Assembly: GCA_964392085.1 (NCBI GenBank)
Contig: CAYMOV010000014.1
Span: 1 to 46,322 of the forward strand
Source: CAYMOV01 sp964392085
GTDB taxonomy: Bacteria > Oederibacteriota > Muellerivitia > Muellerivitales > Muellerivitaceae
DNA length: 46,322 nt
Direction of reading: 5' to 3'
Numbering within the stretch: the stretch's first letter is position 1; every line of letters starts with the position of its first letter. A program made the position numbers and the translations under genes. Positions 16,675-24,150 of the stretch are shown piece by piece. The notes beneath the pieces are model-generated. The model worked only from the letters and a program-made list of their open reading frames with translations. It searched no databases and was not told where the DNA came from.

Positions 16675-18525
16675 ATGTGCGGCATCGTCGGTTACGCCGG
16701 GCGGCAACAATCGGTCCCCATCCTCTTGGCGGGCCTCCGTAAGCTCGAATACCGGGGTTATGACTCGGCCGGGGTCGCGGTCCTCACCGAGGACGGCAAG
16801 CTCAAGCTGGCCAAGAAGGCCGGCAAGATCGGGAACCTCGACGCCGAGGTGAAGCGGCATCCCCTGGGCTCCTCGGTCTGCGGCGTGGGCCATACCCGTT
16901 GGGCCACCCACGGCGCCCCCACCGACGACAACGCGCACCCCCACCTGGACTGCAAGGGCGACCTGGCCCTGGTGCACAACGGAATCGTCGAGAACCACGC
17001 CGAACTCCGGAAATCCCTCACGGCCAAGGGCCACAAATTCCGTTCCCAAACCGACACCGAGGTCCTGGTCCACCTCATCGAAGAGGGACTCAAACACAGG
17101 TCTTGGCCTGAGGCTGTCCGTTGGGCCCTGTCGAAGGTGGAAGGTACCTATTCGATCGTCTGCCTGAACCGCAAAGAACCCGGCATGGTCATCGGGGCGA
17201 GATCCGGGGGAGGGGCCCTGGTGGCGGGGTTGGGGAAGGACGAGAACTTCTTGGCCTCCGACGTGCCCGCCCTGTTGGCCCATACCCAAACCGTCCTGTA
17301 CCTTGAGGACAATGAGATGGCCGTCTTAACAAAAGACGGGGTGAAGGTGACCGGGGTGGTCGACGGCAAGGTCCGGGTCAAGAAACCCCTGAGGATCCAG
17401 TGGTCCCCCGAGCAGGCGGAAAAGGGCGGCTACCCGCATTTCATGCTGAAAGAAATCATGGAACAGCCCCGGGCCATCCTCGACACCCTCTTGGGTCGGT
17501 TGGACCCTGGGACCGGCAAAGTCCATTTGGCGGCCGACGAAACCCTGACCGGGGCCCAAGCCAAAAAGGTCAAGCGCATCCTGCTCCTGGCCTGCGGCAC
17601 GTCCTATTACGCCGCGTTGGTGGGGAAGTTCCTGCTGGAGGAACACCTGCGGATCCCCGTGGAGGTGGATTACGCCGACGAGTTCCGCTACCGGAAGCCC
17701 GTGGTGGGGCCCGGGGACCTCGCCATCGTCATTTCCCAAAGTGGGGAAACGGTGGACACCCTGGTGGCGCTCCGTGAGGCCAAGGCCCGTGGCGCGAGGG
17801 TGGGGGCCCTTTGCAACGTGGTCGGCAGTTCCGTCACCCGGGAATCGGGCTTTTGCCTCATCACCCGGGCGGGACCCGAGATCGGCGTGGCTTCCACCAA
17901 GGCCTTCACCACCCAGTTGGTGGCCTTTTGGCTTTTCACCCTTGATTGGGCCGCCAAGCGGGGAAGTCTCCCCCAGGCCCGCCTGAGGACTTTGGGCAAG
18001 GACTTGGCGAAGTTGCCGGCCCTCGCGACCCAGACGCTCAAGGCCTGCCGAAACCTGAAGCCCTTAGCGAAGAAATACGCATCCCATTACAACTTCCTCT
18101 ACCTGGGCCGGGGGTTGAACTACCCCATCGCCCTGGAGGGGGCGCTCAAACTAAAGGAAATTTCATATATACACGCCGAGGGATATCCCGGGGGCGAGAT
18201 GAAGCATGGGCCTATCGCTTTGATCGATTCCCGCCTCCCGGTGGTGGTCATCGCCCTCAAGTCCACCCAGGTCTACGAGAAGATGCTTAACAACATGGAA
18301 GAAGCTAGGGCCCGTAAGGGCAGGATCATCGCCCTTGTCGAAAAGGGGGATCAGGTAGCGGCCAAGAAGGCCGAGTCGGTGATGGAGATCCCCAAGTCGC
18401 CCGAGGGGCTGACGCCCATCCTGGCGGTATTGCCCCTCCAGCGGTTGGCCTATGAAATTGCTGTGAAATTGGGTCGAGAGATCGACCAGCCGCGTAACTT
18501 AGCTAAAAGTGTGACGGTGGAATAA
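16675..18525 (+). CDS. glmS: Glutamine-fructose-6-phosphate aminotransferase GlmS
   Basis: GlmS makes glucosamine 6-phosphate from fructose 6-phosphate and glutamine, the first step to UDP-GlcNAc for peptidoglycan and lipopolysaccharide. The protein starts MCGIVGYAG, so Cys2 becomes the N-terminal nucleophile of the glutaminase domain; HTRWATHG and the later AHPHLDC-type block follow. Two SIS domains fill the second half (LACGTSYYAALVGK, VISQSGETVDT, ASTKAFTTQ, HAEGYPGGEMKHGPIAL). The C-terminus is the conserved LAKSVTVE. Length is 616 residues. An AAAGGT site precedes the ATG. The 115-base leader is too short and unlike a glmS ribozyme. Confidence 0.96.
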   Translation: MCGIVGYAGRQQSVPILLAGLRKLEYRGYDSAGVAVLTEDGKLKLAKKAGKIGNLDAEVKRHPLGSSVCGVGHTRWATHGAPTDDNAHPHLDCKGDLALVHNGIVENHAELRKSLTAKGHKFRSQTDTEVLVHLIEEGLKHRSWPEAVRWALSKVEGTYSIVCLNRKEPGMVIGARSGGGALVAGLGKDENFLASDVPALLAHTQTVLYLEDNEMAVLTKDGVKVTGVVDGKVRVKKPLRIQWSPEQAEKGGYPHFMLKEIMEQPRAILDTLLGRLDPGTGKVHLAADETLTGAQAKKVKRILLLACGTSYYAALVGKFLLEEHLRIPVEVDYADEFRYRKPVVGPGDLAIVISQSGETVDTLVALREAKARGARVGALCNVVGSSVTRESGFCLITRAGPEIGVASTKAFTTQLVAFWLFTLDWAAKRGSLPQARLRTLGKDLAKLPALATQTLKACRNLKPLAKKYASHYNFLYLGRGLNYPIALEGALKLKEISYIHAEGYPGGEMKHGPIALIDSRLPVVVIALKSTQVYEKMLNNMEEARARKGRIIALVEKGDQVAAKKAESVMEIPKSPEGLTPILAVLPLQRLAYEIAVKLGREIDQPRNLAKSVTVE

Positions 18526-18560
18526 GGTAAACGTCAAACCCCCAGCCAAGGTTGGTTTAA

Positions 18561-18591
18561 CCCTAAAAAGGCACCATATTTAGGGCTTTTT
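18561..18591 (+). terminator. Possible terminator after glmS
   Basis: CCCTAAA (18561-18567) pairs with TTTAGGG (18579-18585), followed by CTTTTTG. The stem is short and AT-rich. Confidence 0.45.
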
Positions 18592-18614
18592 GGGTTCGCT
18601 TTAAGGTTTTTTTC

Positions 18615-18643
18615 TTGACAGTATGGGGACGCATTCGTATATT
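18615..18643 (+). promoter_or_regulatory. Near-consensus sigma70-type promoter for the outer-membrane protein gene
   Basis: TTGACA (18615-18620), 17 bases, then TATATT (18638-18643). The -35 box is perfect, the -10 box differs at one position, and the spacing is ideal. Predicted start near 18650, leaving a leader of about 260 bases before 18909. Confidence 0.75.
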
Positions 18644-18649
18644 TGGCGC

Positions 18650-18908
18650 CGTTGTGCCCCATCGAAGCCCTATTTGGGGTCGCTTTGGTGCTCTGTTGGA
18701 AGCTTGCTCGGGGTCGTTTCAACGGATTCGTCGATTCGGGAATCATTCGTTTAGATAAAGAACCCATAGAGGGTGGCACTTCTTGCGGAAGTGAACCACG
18801 CTCGTTGCGTTCTTGCGGGGGCCGCTGCCGGGTCCCCGTTAAATTCAAAGGGTGTGGCACTCTTCCCTGAGGAGTGCAGCCCAAAACTGAAAGTGGAGGA
18901 AGAGAAGC
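18650..18908 (+). other. Structured 5' leader of the outer-membrane protein mRNA
   Basis: This non-coding stretch holds two similar hairpins. The first, 18773-18799, has CACTTC pairing with GAAGTG inside GTGG/CCAC. The second, 18850-18882, has GCACTC pairing with GAGTGC inside GGG/CCC. Both begin with TGGCACT. A third GC-rich hairpin lies near 18815-18839. The ribosome site GGAGGA is at about 18895-18900. I match no known riboswitch; mRNA stabilisation of an abundant transcript is the simplest idea. Confidence 0.5.
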
Positions 18909-20267
18909 ATGAAGAAAGCTCTGATGATGATGTTCGCCTTCATCATGGCGCTCGGCGCGAACCTGGCCTTGGCCAGCTCGCGGACCGATGCCATGAGCGC
19001 CGACCCGAACGTGGTTGAGGACTACGACCTCATCTTCACGTTCCCGAATAAGGTGCTGGAATACAAGAACACTTCCGACTTCCGTTTGGGCTCCCTGACC
19101 GGCGGGAACGCCACCCAGGACGATTGGTCCGGCGTGTTGGACGGGAAGCACGAAGCGGTCGGCGTGGTGGGCTTGTACCTGCACCGCCCGATGGGGATCC
19201 TGCAGAACTGGAACGGCAAGGCCTACAACGCCGTCCTTTCCACCGCTTTCAATGACTTCGGGTTCGACACCTTCCACGGCGCCGTGAACGGTCTTGACAA
19301 CGGCGTCATCAACGACCCGACCCCCCTGTTCGAGTTGTTCTGGGGCAAGTCCTTCTCGAGCCTGGACCTGGGCGTGAAGGTGAACTACGCCTCGAACAGC
19401 CAGAAGAACACCATCGATAACACCACCCCGGCGGACACCAGGGTGTACACCGACAAGGTGAGCGCCCTCGGCTTGCAGGCCGGCGTCGGCTTGAAGAACC
19501 TGGGACCCTTCTCCCAGGCGAACTTCTCCGCCGGCATCGAGATCGGCAGCATCGACCTCGAGCAGACCGACACCGTCACGAACACCTTCGCCGCCTCCCT
19601 CAAGAACGACAGCGTCAACGACATCAACGTCAACGCGCTGTTGCAGCACGACATGGGCGAGAACGACAACCTCCGGGTGTTCGCCAACGCCGAGTTCGGC
19701 ACCTTCGGCATCAAGATCGCCGACGCCGGCTCGCCGAACGGCGACTCGGTCGCGGCCAAGACCACGTCGGACAACATCAACGTGGGCCTGGGTTGCAACC
19801 ACAAGGTCAACGACGGGGCGGGCCTGGTGTCCGCCGGGTTGAAGCTGAACGTGGCCAGCGCCAAGGACACCGCTTCGGGCGTCCTGAACGGCGTGGCGGA
19901 CACGGCTGACTTCGCCGACTTGACTGAGGAGACTCGCAGTTCCATCCTGATCCCCGCGTTCCTGAGCACTGAGGCGAAGGTGGCCAGCTGGTTGACCCTC
20001 CGCGCCGGCGCCAGCTACTACCTGTTCGGCACCGGGACCCGGAAGGACACCTACACCGGCGGCTCCCAAGAGTTGAAGAATTCCGTCGGCGGCAACGTGA
20101 GCTTCAACACCGGCTTCGGAATCAACTGGAAGAACTGGGAACTCGACACCGTGTTGGACACCAACGTTTTGGAGAACAACATCGGCAGCGTGCAGCCCGG
20201 ACGCGGCCTGCTGTTCGGCGGGAACACCCTCACGGTGGCCTCGGCCGACCTGCGCTACAAGTTCTAA
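18909..20267 (+). CDS. Putative outer-membrane beta-barrel protein
   Basis: I do not recognise the family. The 452-residue protein has a clear signal peptide (MKKALMMMFAFIMALGANLALA, cleavage after about residue 22). The mature part is rich in alternating hydrophobic strands, Asn, Thr, Asp and Gly with few Cys, and it ends LRYKF; a terminal Phe is the usual sorting signal for BAM-inserted barrels. Segments such as FGFDTFHGAVNGL, LQAGVGLKNLGPFSQ and FNTGFGINWKNWELDTVL fit amphipathic strands. A near-consensus promoter, long leader, GGAGGA site and strong terminator make it a single, probably abundant transcript. A general porin is possible, but unproven. Confidence 0.75.
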   Translation: MKKALMMMFAFIMALGANLALASSRTDAMSADPNVVEDYDLIFTFPNKVLEYKNTSDFRLGSLTGGNATQDDWSGVLDGKHEAVGVVGLYLHRPMGILQNWNGKAYNAVLSTAFNDFGFDTFHGAVNGLDNGVINDPTPLFELFWGKSFSSLDLGVKVNYASNSQKNTIDNTTPADTRVYTDKVSALGLQAGVGLKNLGPFSQANFSAGIEIGSIDLEQTDTVTNTFAASLKNDSVNDINVNALLQHDMGENDNLRVFANAEFGTFGIKIADAGSPNGDSVAAKTTSDNINVGLGCNHKVNDGAGLVSAGLKLNVASAKDTASGVLNGVADTADFADLTEETRSSILIPAFLSTEAKVASWLTLRAGASYYLFGTGTRKDTYTGGSQELKNSVGGNVSFNTGFGINWKNWELDTVLDTNVLENNIGSVQPGRGLLFGGNTLTVASADLRYKF

Positions 20268-20280
20268 GAAGAGCCTGACG

Positions 20281-20316
20281 AAAGCCCCGTCCCTTATGGG
20301 ACGGGGCTTTTTTTTT
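20281..20316 (+). terminator. Strong intrinsic terminator after the outer-membrane protein gene
   Basis: AAAGCCCCGTCCC pairs perfectly over 13 bases with GGGACGGGGCTTT around a TTAT loop, ending in nine consecutive T (20308-20316). Confidence 0.95.
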
Positions 20317-20487
20317 GGAAGCATCCAGGCGGAGGTATCAGCTCCCGAAGGGTTTTCCGCGGTCCCGGATACACTGACCCGCCCAGTTCCGGCCTTTCGC
20401 TCAGGCGCCCGACTAACGGCATTTCGGCCTTGTTCGACCAGGGGCTTTGTGGCACGATGACGCCTGCTCAATCTCCCGGAGGTTTCC

Positions 20488-21306
20488 GTGAAGACATTCC
20501 GATGGGCCATGCCGCTGTTCCTCGTCCTCGGGGCTTGGGGATCCGTGGGCGCGGCCCGAGCCCAAGACGCCCAAACGACCGGCACCCCGACGGTACATAA
20601 GACCGGGAAAGACGCCTCCGACCCTGAACTCGAGAAGTTGCGGCTCCAGAAAGAGACCCTCGAGCTTGAAGTTGAGAAACTGAAGCTCCAGGCCACGATG
20701 ACGGTCCAAAGCGGGACCGAGGGCAAATACAGCCCCCGCGAGACGAAAGAGGAGAAGAACGAGAAGATCGACCAATTCCAGGCCGATTACTCGAAGAAGG
20801 CCGAAGACTTGGCCAAAGCCCACCGGGATGAAGAAGCTCTCCTGGTCCTCGACCTGGTCAACGGCGAGGTCTGGCACCACGGCACCCGCTATGGAATCAA
20901 TGAATGGAACGCCCTGGTGGAGGGCCGCGGATGGAAGGTCCGGAAGGTCCTGGATGGACGGGATCCCTCGGGCCATGAGCGGAACCGCTACTCGTTTAGG
21001 AACGTTTATCTCCTTAAATATGAGAACCGGAGCCGGGGGGTATTCGACCTGAAGGCGGGGTCGTCGGCGGACGACTTTAATTTCCTCACCCCGGAGGGGA
21101 TCTCCCTCAAGTCCGGCCAGGAAGACGTCCGGAACGCCTTCCAAAACGCCTATTTCCAGTATGACAAGCAGTACCGGTCCAAGAACGGCGTCGTCTTGCG
21201 GTACAAACACAAGGTGAAGTGGAATTTCGACGACAAAATGGAAATCGCCTTCGACCGGGACGGTCGGATGGTGGAGATCCGTTACGGCGTGTTGGACGAA
21301 CGTTAG
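20488..21306 (+). CDS. Secreted protein of unknown function with coiled coil
   Basis: I recognise no family. The GTG start follows CGGAGG. A signal peptide of about 27 residues ends at ARAQD. A short coiled coil of repeated Leu/Glu/Lys (about residues 47-75, LEKLRLQKETLELEVEKLKL) follows, then a charged linker. The C-terminal 160 residues are globular and begin near LLVLDLVNGEVWHHGTRYG; they contain many Trp, Tyr and charged residues and no Cys, and end near DGRMVEIRYGV. It is followed 18 bases later by yajC, so it may be co-transcribed with it. Envelope location is likely; function is unknown. Confidence 0.7.
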   Translation: MKTFRWAMPLFLVLGAWGSVGAARAQDAQTTGTPTVHKTGKDASDPELEKLRLQKETLELEVEKLKLQATMTVQSGTEGKYSPRETKEEKNEKIDQFQADYSKKAEDLAKAHRDEEALLVLDLVNGEVWHHGTRYGINEWNALVEGRGWKVRKVLDGRDPSGHERNRYSFRNVYLLKYENRSRGVFDLKAGSSADDFNFLTPEGISLKSGQEDVRNAFQNAYFQYDKQYRSKNGVVLRYKHKVKWNFDDKMEIAFDRDGRMVEIRYGVLDER

Positions 21307-21324
21307 GATCAAAAGGAGACTTTC

Positions 21325-21639
21325 ATGGTTGAAAACGCTTTTGCCCAAACCGCCGGGGCGGCTTCCGCAGGCCCCGCAGGCCTCTTAGGCTCGATGTTCC
21401 CCCTTTTGCTGATCGTGGCGGTCTTTTACTTCCTGGTCCTGGCCCCCAACAACAAGGAAAAGAAGAAGCGGGACGAGATGCTCAAGTCCATCCAGCGGGG
21501 AGACCGGGTGCTGACCCGGGGCGGGATCTGGGGCAATGTGGCCGACATGAAGGAAAACCAGTTGACGGTCAAGATCAACGAAAACACCAAGATCGAGGTC
21601 GAGAAGTCCTACATTGAATCGGTGGAAAAACCCGCTTAA
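21325..21639 (+). CDS. yajC: Preprotein translocase accessory subunit YajC
   Basis: YajC is a small inner-membrane protein that associates with SecDF and SecYEG. The 104-residue protein has a short Ala/Gly-rich N-terminus, one membrane helix at about residues 30-52 (MFPLLLIVAVFYFLVLAP), and the family cytoplasmic part: NNKEKKKRDEMLKSIQRGD, RVLTRGGIWGNV and TVKINENTKIEVEKSYIE. An AAAAGGAGA site precedes the ATG. In many genomes secD and secF follow; here a terminator and an unrelated regulator follow instead. Confidence 0.93.
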   Translation: MVENAFAQTAGAASAGPAGLLGSMFPLLLIVAVFYFLVLAPNNKEKKKRDEMLKSIQRGDRVLTRGGIWGNVADMKENQLTVKINENTKIEVEKSYIESVEKPA

Positions 21640-21658
21640 GGCCCTAAGGATTGCGACC

Positions 21659-21690
21659 AAGGCCCCTGTCCAACGACGGGGGCCTTTTGG
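21659..21690 (+). terminator. Intrinsic terminator after yajC
   Basis: AAGGCCCCTGTC (21659-21670) pairs with GACGGGGGCCTT (21675-21686), with one T-G wobble, around CAAC. TTTT continues to 21688. Confidence 0.85.
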
Positions 21691-21753
21691 TTTCACCCAG
21701 GGTGGGACTTGAAACCAAGAAAAACCAGATTATGTTTGTCGTTGAGTTTGTTT

Positions 21754-21759
21754 TATAAT
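21754..21759 (+). promoter_or_regulatory. Candidate -10 box for the HTH-receiver gene
   Basis: A perfect TATAAT in an AT-rich stretch after the yajC terminator. No good -35 box is seen at 16-18 bases. The implied leader is about 115 bases. Confidence 0.4.
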
Positions 21760-21879
21760 ATAGTTGGCAACCCCGGACAGCCCAAAAGCATTTTTTTCAT
21801 GGACCCCAAAGGCCCCGGGAGGAAACTGCGCTAGACTCGATCTCAAGGGTAGATTCGTCCGACTCCGAGGCCTTCGAAC

Positions 21880-22413
21880 ATGAACGATATCCTGACCGCC
21901 CAAGACCTATCCGAATACCTCAAGATCACCACGACCACGATTTATAAGTTGGCCCAGCAGGGGAAGATCCCGGCCTTCAAGATCGGGAGTGAGTGGCGCT
22001 TCAAGAAGGACTTCATCGACAAGTGGCTGGAGTCCGGGGCGGATAACGCCCCGAAGCGGATCCTTGTGGTGGACGACGAGGCCGATATCTGTGAGCTGTT
22101 CGTGCGGGCCCTCTCGAAGAAGGGTTTCAACGTCGAGACGGCCAACTCAGGCCAGGAGGCCATCCGCCTCGCTACGACCCAGACCTACGACCTGATCTTC
22201 CTCGACCTCAAGATGCCGGGCATGACGGGCGTGGACACCTTTAAGGAACTCAAACGCCTGAACATCCGGTCCCTTATCGTCATCGTGACCGGCTACCCGG
22301 ACAGCGACCTGCTGGCCGAGACCATGAAGCTGGGTCCCCTCACCATCATCCTCAAACCCTTCGACCTCAGTGAGATCCAGCGCGCCGTCGAGGCCCTGGT
22401 GCAGATGACCTGA
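21880..22413 (+). CDS. Excisionase-type HTH fused to a response-regulator receiver
   Basis: Residues 1-52 form an excisionase/MerR-like DNA-binding helix-turn-helix (LTAQDLSEYLKITTTTIYKL, then KIPAFKIGSEWRFKKDFIDKWL). Residues 60-177 are a complete receiver: acidic pair Asp65-Asp66, phospho-acceptor Asp109 (IFLDLKMPG), Thr137 and Lys159. The order is reversed compared with ordinary response regulators, where DNA binding is C-terminal. No histidine kinase is adjacent, so it is an orphan. CGAGG lies about 9 bases before the ATG. A phosphorylation-controlled DNA-binding role is inferred from domains only. Confidence 0.85.
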   Translation: MNDILTAQDLSEYLKITTTTIYKLAQQGKIPAFKIGSEWRFKKDFIDKWLESGADNAPKRILVVDDEADICELFVRALSKKGFNVETANSGQEAIRLATTQTYDLIFLDLKMPGMTGVDTFKELKRLNIRSLIVIVTGYPDSDLLAETMKLGPLTIILKPFDLSEIQRAVEALVQMT

Positions 22414-22443
22414 CCCGCCGTTTCAAACTTCGCCGGCATCCCT

Positions 22444-22449
22444 TACAAT
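22444..22449 (+). promoter_or_regulatory. Candidate -10 element giving a leaderless pabB mRNA
   Basis: TACAAT ends 6 bases before the GTG at 22456; no Shine-Dalgarno sequence is visible. A very weak TTTCAA lies 17 bases upstream. Confidence 0.38.
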
Positions 22450-22455
22450 CCAACC

Positions 22456-23826
22456 GTGACCCACCCCCCATTTCTTGATCCGACCCGGCGGTTGCCGCTG
22501 ACGGCGCAGGGAACCTTCGAGGCCCTGCCGGACCTCAGGCCCCTTTGGGACGCTTGGTCCGCGTTGGGGCCCGCACTGTGGTTGGATTCCGGCGGCCCGA
22601 TTTCTGAATCCTCCCGATGGATCGTGCTGGCGGGAAAACCGACCGAGCGGTTCCAGGGGACGGGCTCGTCGGGGGAACACCTGGACGCTTCCGGCGCGTC
22701 GACTCCCATGACCTTGGAGGGTTTCCTGGGGTCCTTTGGAACCCTGGGGCCCCCATTCATCCCACCACCGGAAGCCTTCGCCCGGGCTTGGTTCGGTGGA
22801 TTCACCTACGAGTGCGGGGTGGACCGGTTGGGCCTTCCCACTCATAGGTCCCAAGCCCCGGACGCTTTCTTCTTCCTTCCCGCCTCCTTGGTGGTACTCG
22901 ACCGCGTGGAACGGCAATGGCGTTTCTACGGGGATGTGGATTCGTGGACGCCTTCAACAGAAGGGGCGAAAATCACTTCCCGTGAGTTCCACTCGGGCCC
23001 GCTCCGAAGCCGGGATGGCAAGTCCCCCTATGAAGAAGGGGTTCGGAAAGTTCTCCGGGCCATCGCGGCTGGGGACCTTTACCAGGCCAACCTTTCACAA
23101 TCCTTCGAGGCCGTTTGGTCTGGATCGCCCTGCGCGCTCTTCGAGAAGCTACGCGCCTTGAATCCCGGGCCTTTCATGGCCCTTTTCCGTGGTCCAGGCT
23201 TCAGTGTCGTATCCTCGTCCCCAGAGCGTTTGGTTCAAGCCCTGGGCGCGCGATTGGACGCGCGTCCCATTGCCGGCACCCGTCCCCGGGGCCGCACTCC
23301 TGAAGAGGACCTCCGGCTTCGGGAGGAGTTGACGGGAAGCCCCAAAGAACGGGCCGAGCACGTAATGATGGTGGACCTGGCCCGTAACGACCTGGGGCGG
23401 GTGTCGGACTATGGCTCGGTCCATGTCTCCGATTTCGCGAGGGTGGAGCCCTACGCCCGGGTCCAGCACTTGGTTTCCACGGTGGAAGGGCGGTTGCGGG
23501 AAGATGAAACCCCCCTCGGGATCTTGGACTCCTTATTCCCGGGAGGCACCATCACGGGATGCCCCAAGAGGCATTGCGTGGAGATCCTGAACGACCTGGA
23601 ACCCCGTCCCCGGGGGTACTACACGGGGTCCTTGGGCTACGTGGCGCCGGGTCCCGTCCTGGATTGGAACATCCTGATCCGTACCTTCACGCTGTGGGAC
23701 GGGGGACCGTTGGAGTTTCACGCGGGGGCCGGCATTGTTGCGGATTCGGACCCTGGGTTGGAATACGAAGAGACGCTTCATAAGGTCCAGGCCCTCGCGG
23801 AGTCGCTCGGGACGACGTTAATTTGA
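22456..23826 (+). CDS. pabB: Chorismate-binding enzyme, probably aminodeoxychorismate synthase component I
   Basis: The protein carries the complete chorismate-binding domain in its second half: EEGVRKVLRAIAAGDLYQANLS-type block, PIAGTRPRGRTPEED, ERAEHVMMVDLARNDLGRV, FPGGTITGCPKRHCVEI and GAGIVADSDPGLEYEET. PabB makes 4-amino-4-deoxychorismate for folate. E. coli PabB has PIKGT with a nucleophilic Lys, whereas this protein has PIAGT, as anthranilate synthase (TrpE) does. I favour PabB because the length is short (456), the N-terminal LDSGG block resembles PabB, and pabC-like and folD genes follow. TrpE remains the alternative. No glutaminase gene is in view. Confidence 0.75.
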   Translation: MTHPPFLDPTRRLPLTAQGTFEALPDLRPLWDAWSALGPALWLDSGGPISESSRWIVLAGKPTERFQGTGSSGEHLDASGASTPMTLEGFLGSFGTLGPPFIPPPEAFARAWFGGFTYECGVDRLGLPTHRSQAPDAFFFLPASLVVLDRVERQWRFYGDVDSWTPSTEGAKITSREFHSGPLRSRDGKSPYEEGVRKVLRAIAAGDLYQANLSQSFEAVWSGSPCALFEKLRALNPGPFMALFRGPGFSVVSSSPERLVQALGARLDARPIAGTRPRGRTPEEDLRLREELTGSPKERAEHVMMVDLARNDLGRVSDYGSVHVSDFARVEPYARVQHLVSTVEGRLREDETPLGILDSLFPGGTITGCPKRHCVEILNDLEPRPRGYYTGSLGYVAPGPVLDWNILIRTFTLWDGGPLEFHAGAGIVADSDPGLEYEETLHKVQALAESLGTTLI

Positions 23827-23846
23827 AACAGCCTAAACGGCCGAGC

Positions 23847-23951
23847 TCACCACAATGGACACAGTGGCCCCAATGTCCTCAATGGATAGACTTTGAGTTG
23901 AACTGATTGATCTTGTTTAACCCATAGAGCCCATTGGGACCATTGTGGTGA
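23847..23951. repeat. Nonamer-periodic palindrome, ATG type (copy D)
   Basis: TCACCACAATGG (23847-23858) is perfectly inverted at 23940-23951. The left arm has nonamers centred on ATG or GTG. The right flank (23922-23969) is nearly repeated in copy E. Confidence 0.75.
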
Positions 23952-24006
23952 ATGGGGTTTTGGCTTTTTGCGCAAGATTGATTTTAACCGCCGGAAACAG
24001 CCATGA

Positions 24007-24113
24007 TCACCACGCTGGACCCGGTGGCCGCTATGTGAGGATTTGATTCACCCAAAAGATGGTGCCTTTCAAAACCATAGAGCCCATTGTGCTCATTGGG
24101 ACCATTGTGGTGA
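24007..24113. repeat. Nonamer-periodic palindrome, ATG type (copy E)
   Basis: The left end TCACCACGCTGG (24007-24018) differs at two bases from the complement of the right end (24102-24113). The right flank, 24075-24130, shares CCATAGAGCCCATTG, GGGACCATTGTGGTGAA and GGTTTTGGCTTTTT with copy D. The two are in the same orientation. Confidence 0.72.
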
Positions 24114-24150
24114 AAATGGTTTTGGCTTTTTCAAACTGGAAGGGGGCGCG

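Larger units (their letters stand above)
23827..24150. other. 324-base gap between pabB and the class IV aminotransferase
   Basis: The gap is almost wholly taken by two tandem ATG-type palindromes (23847-23951 and 24007-24113). No open frame with a credible ribosome site is present, and no promoter stands out. Confidence 0.7.

Noticed and set aside
18773..18799. TGGCAC followed by TTGC, resembling a sigma54 promoter
   Set aside because: The GG to GC spacing is two bases too short, and the sequence is part of a hairpin.
20450..20475. TGGCACG followed by TGC upstream of the secreted protein gene
   Set aside because: The second element is displaced by four bases from the sigma54 -12 position.
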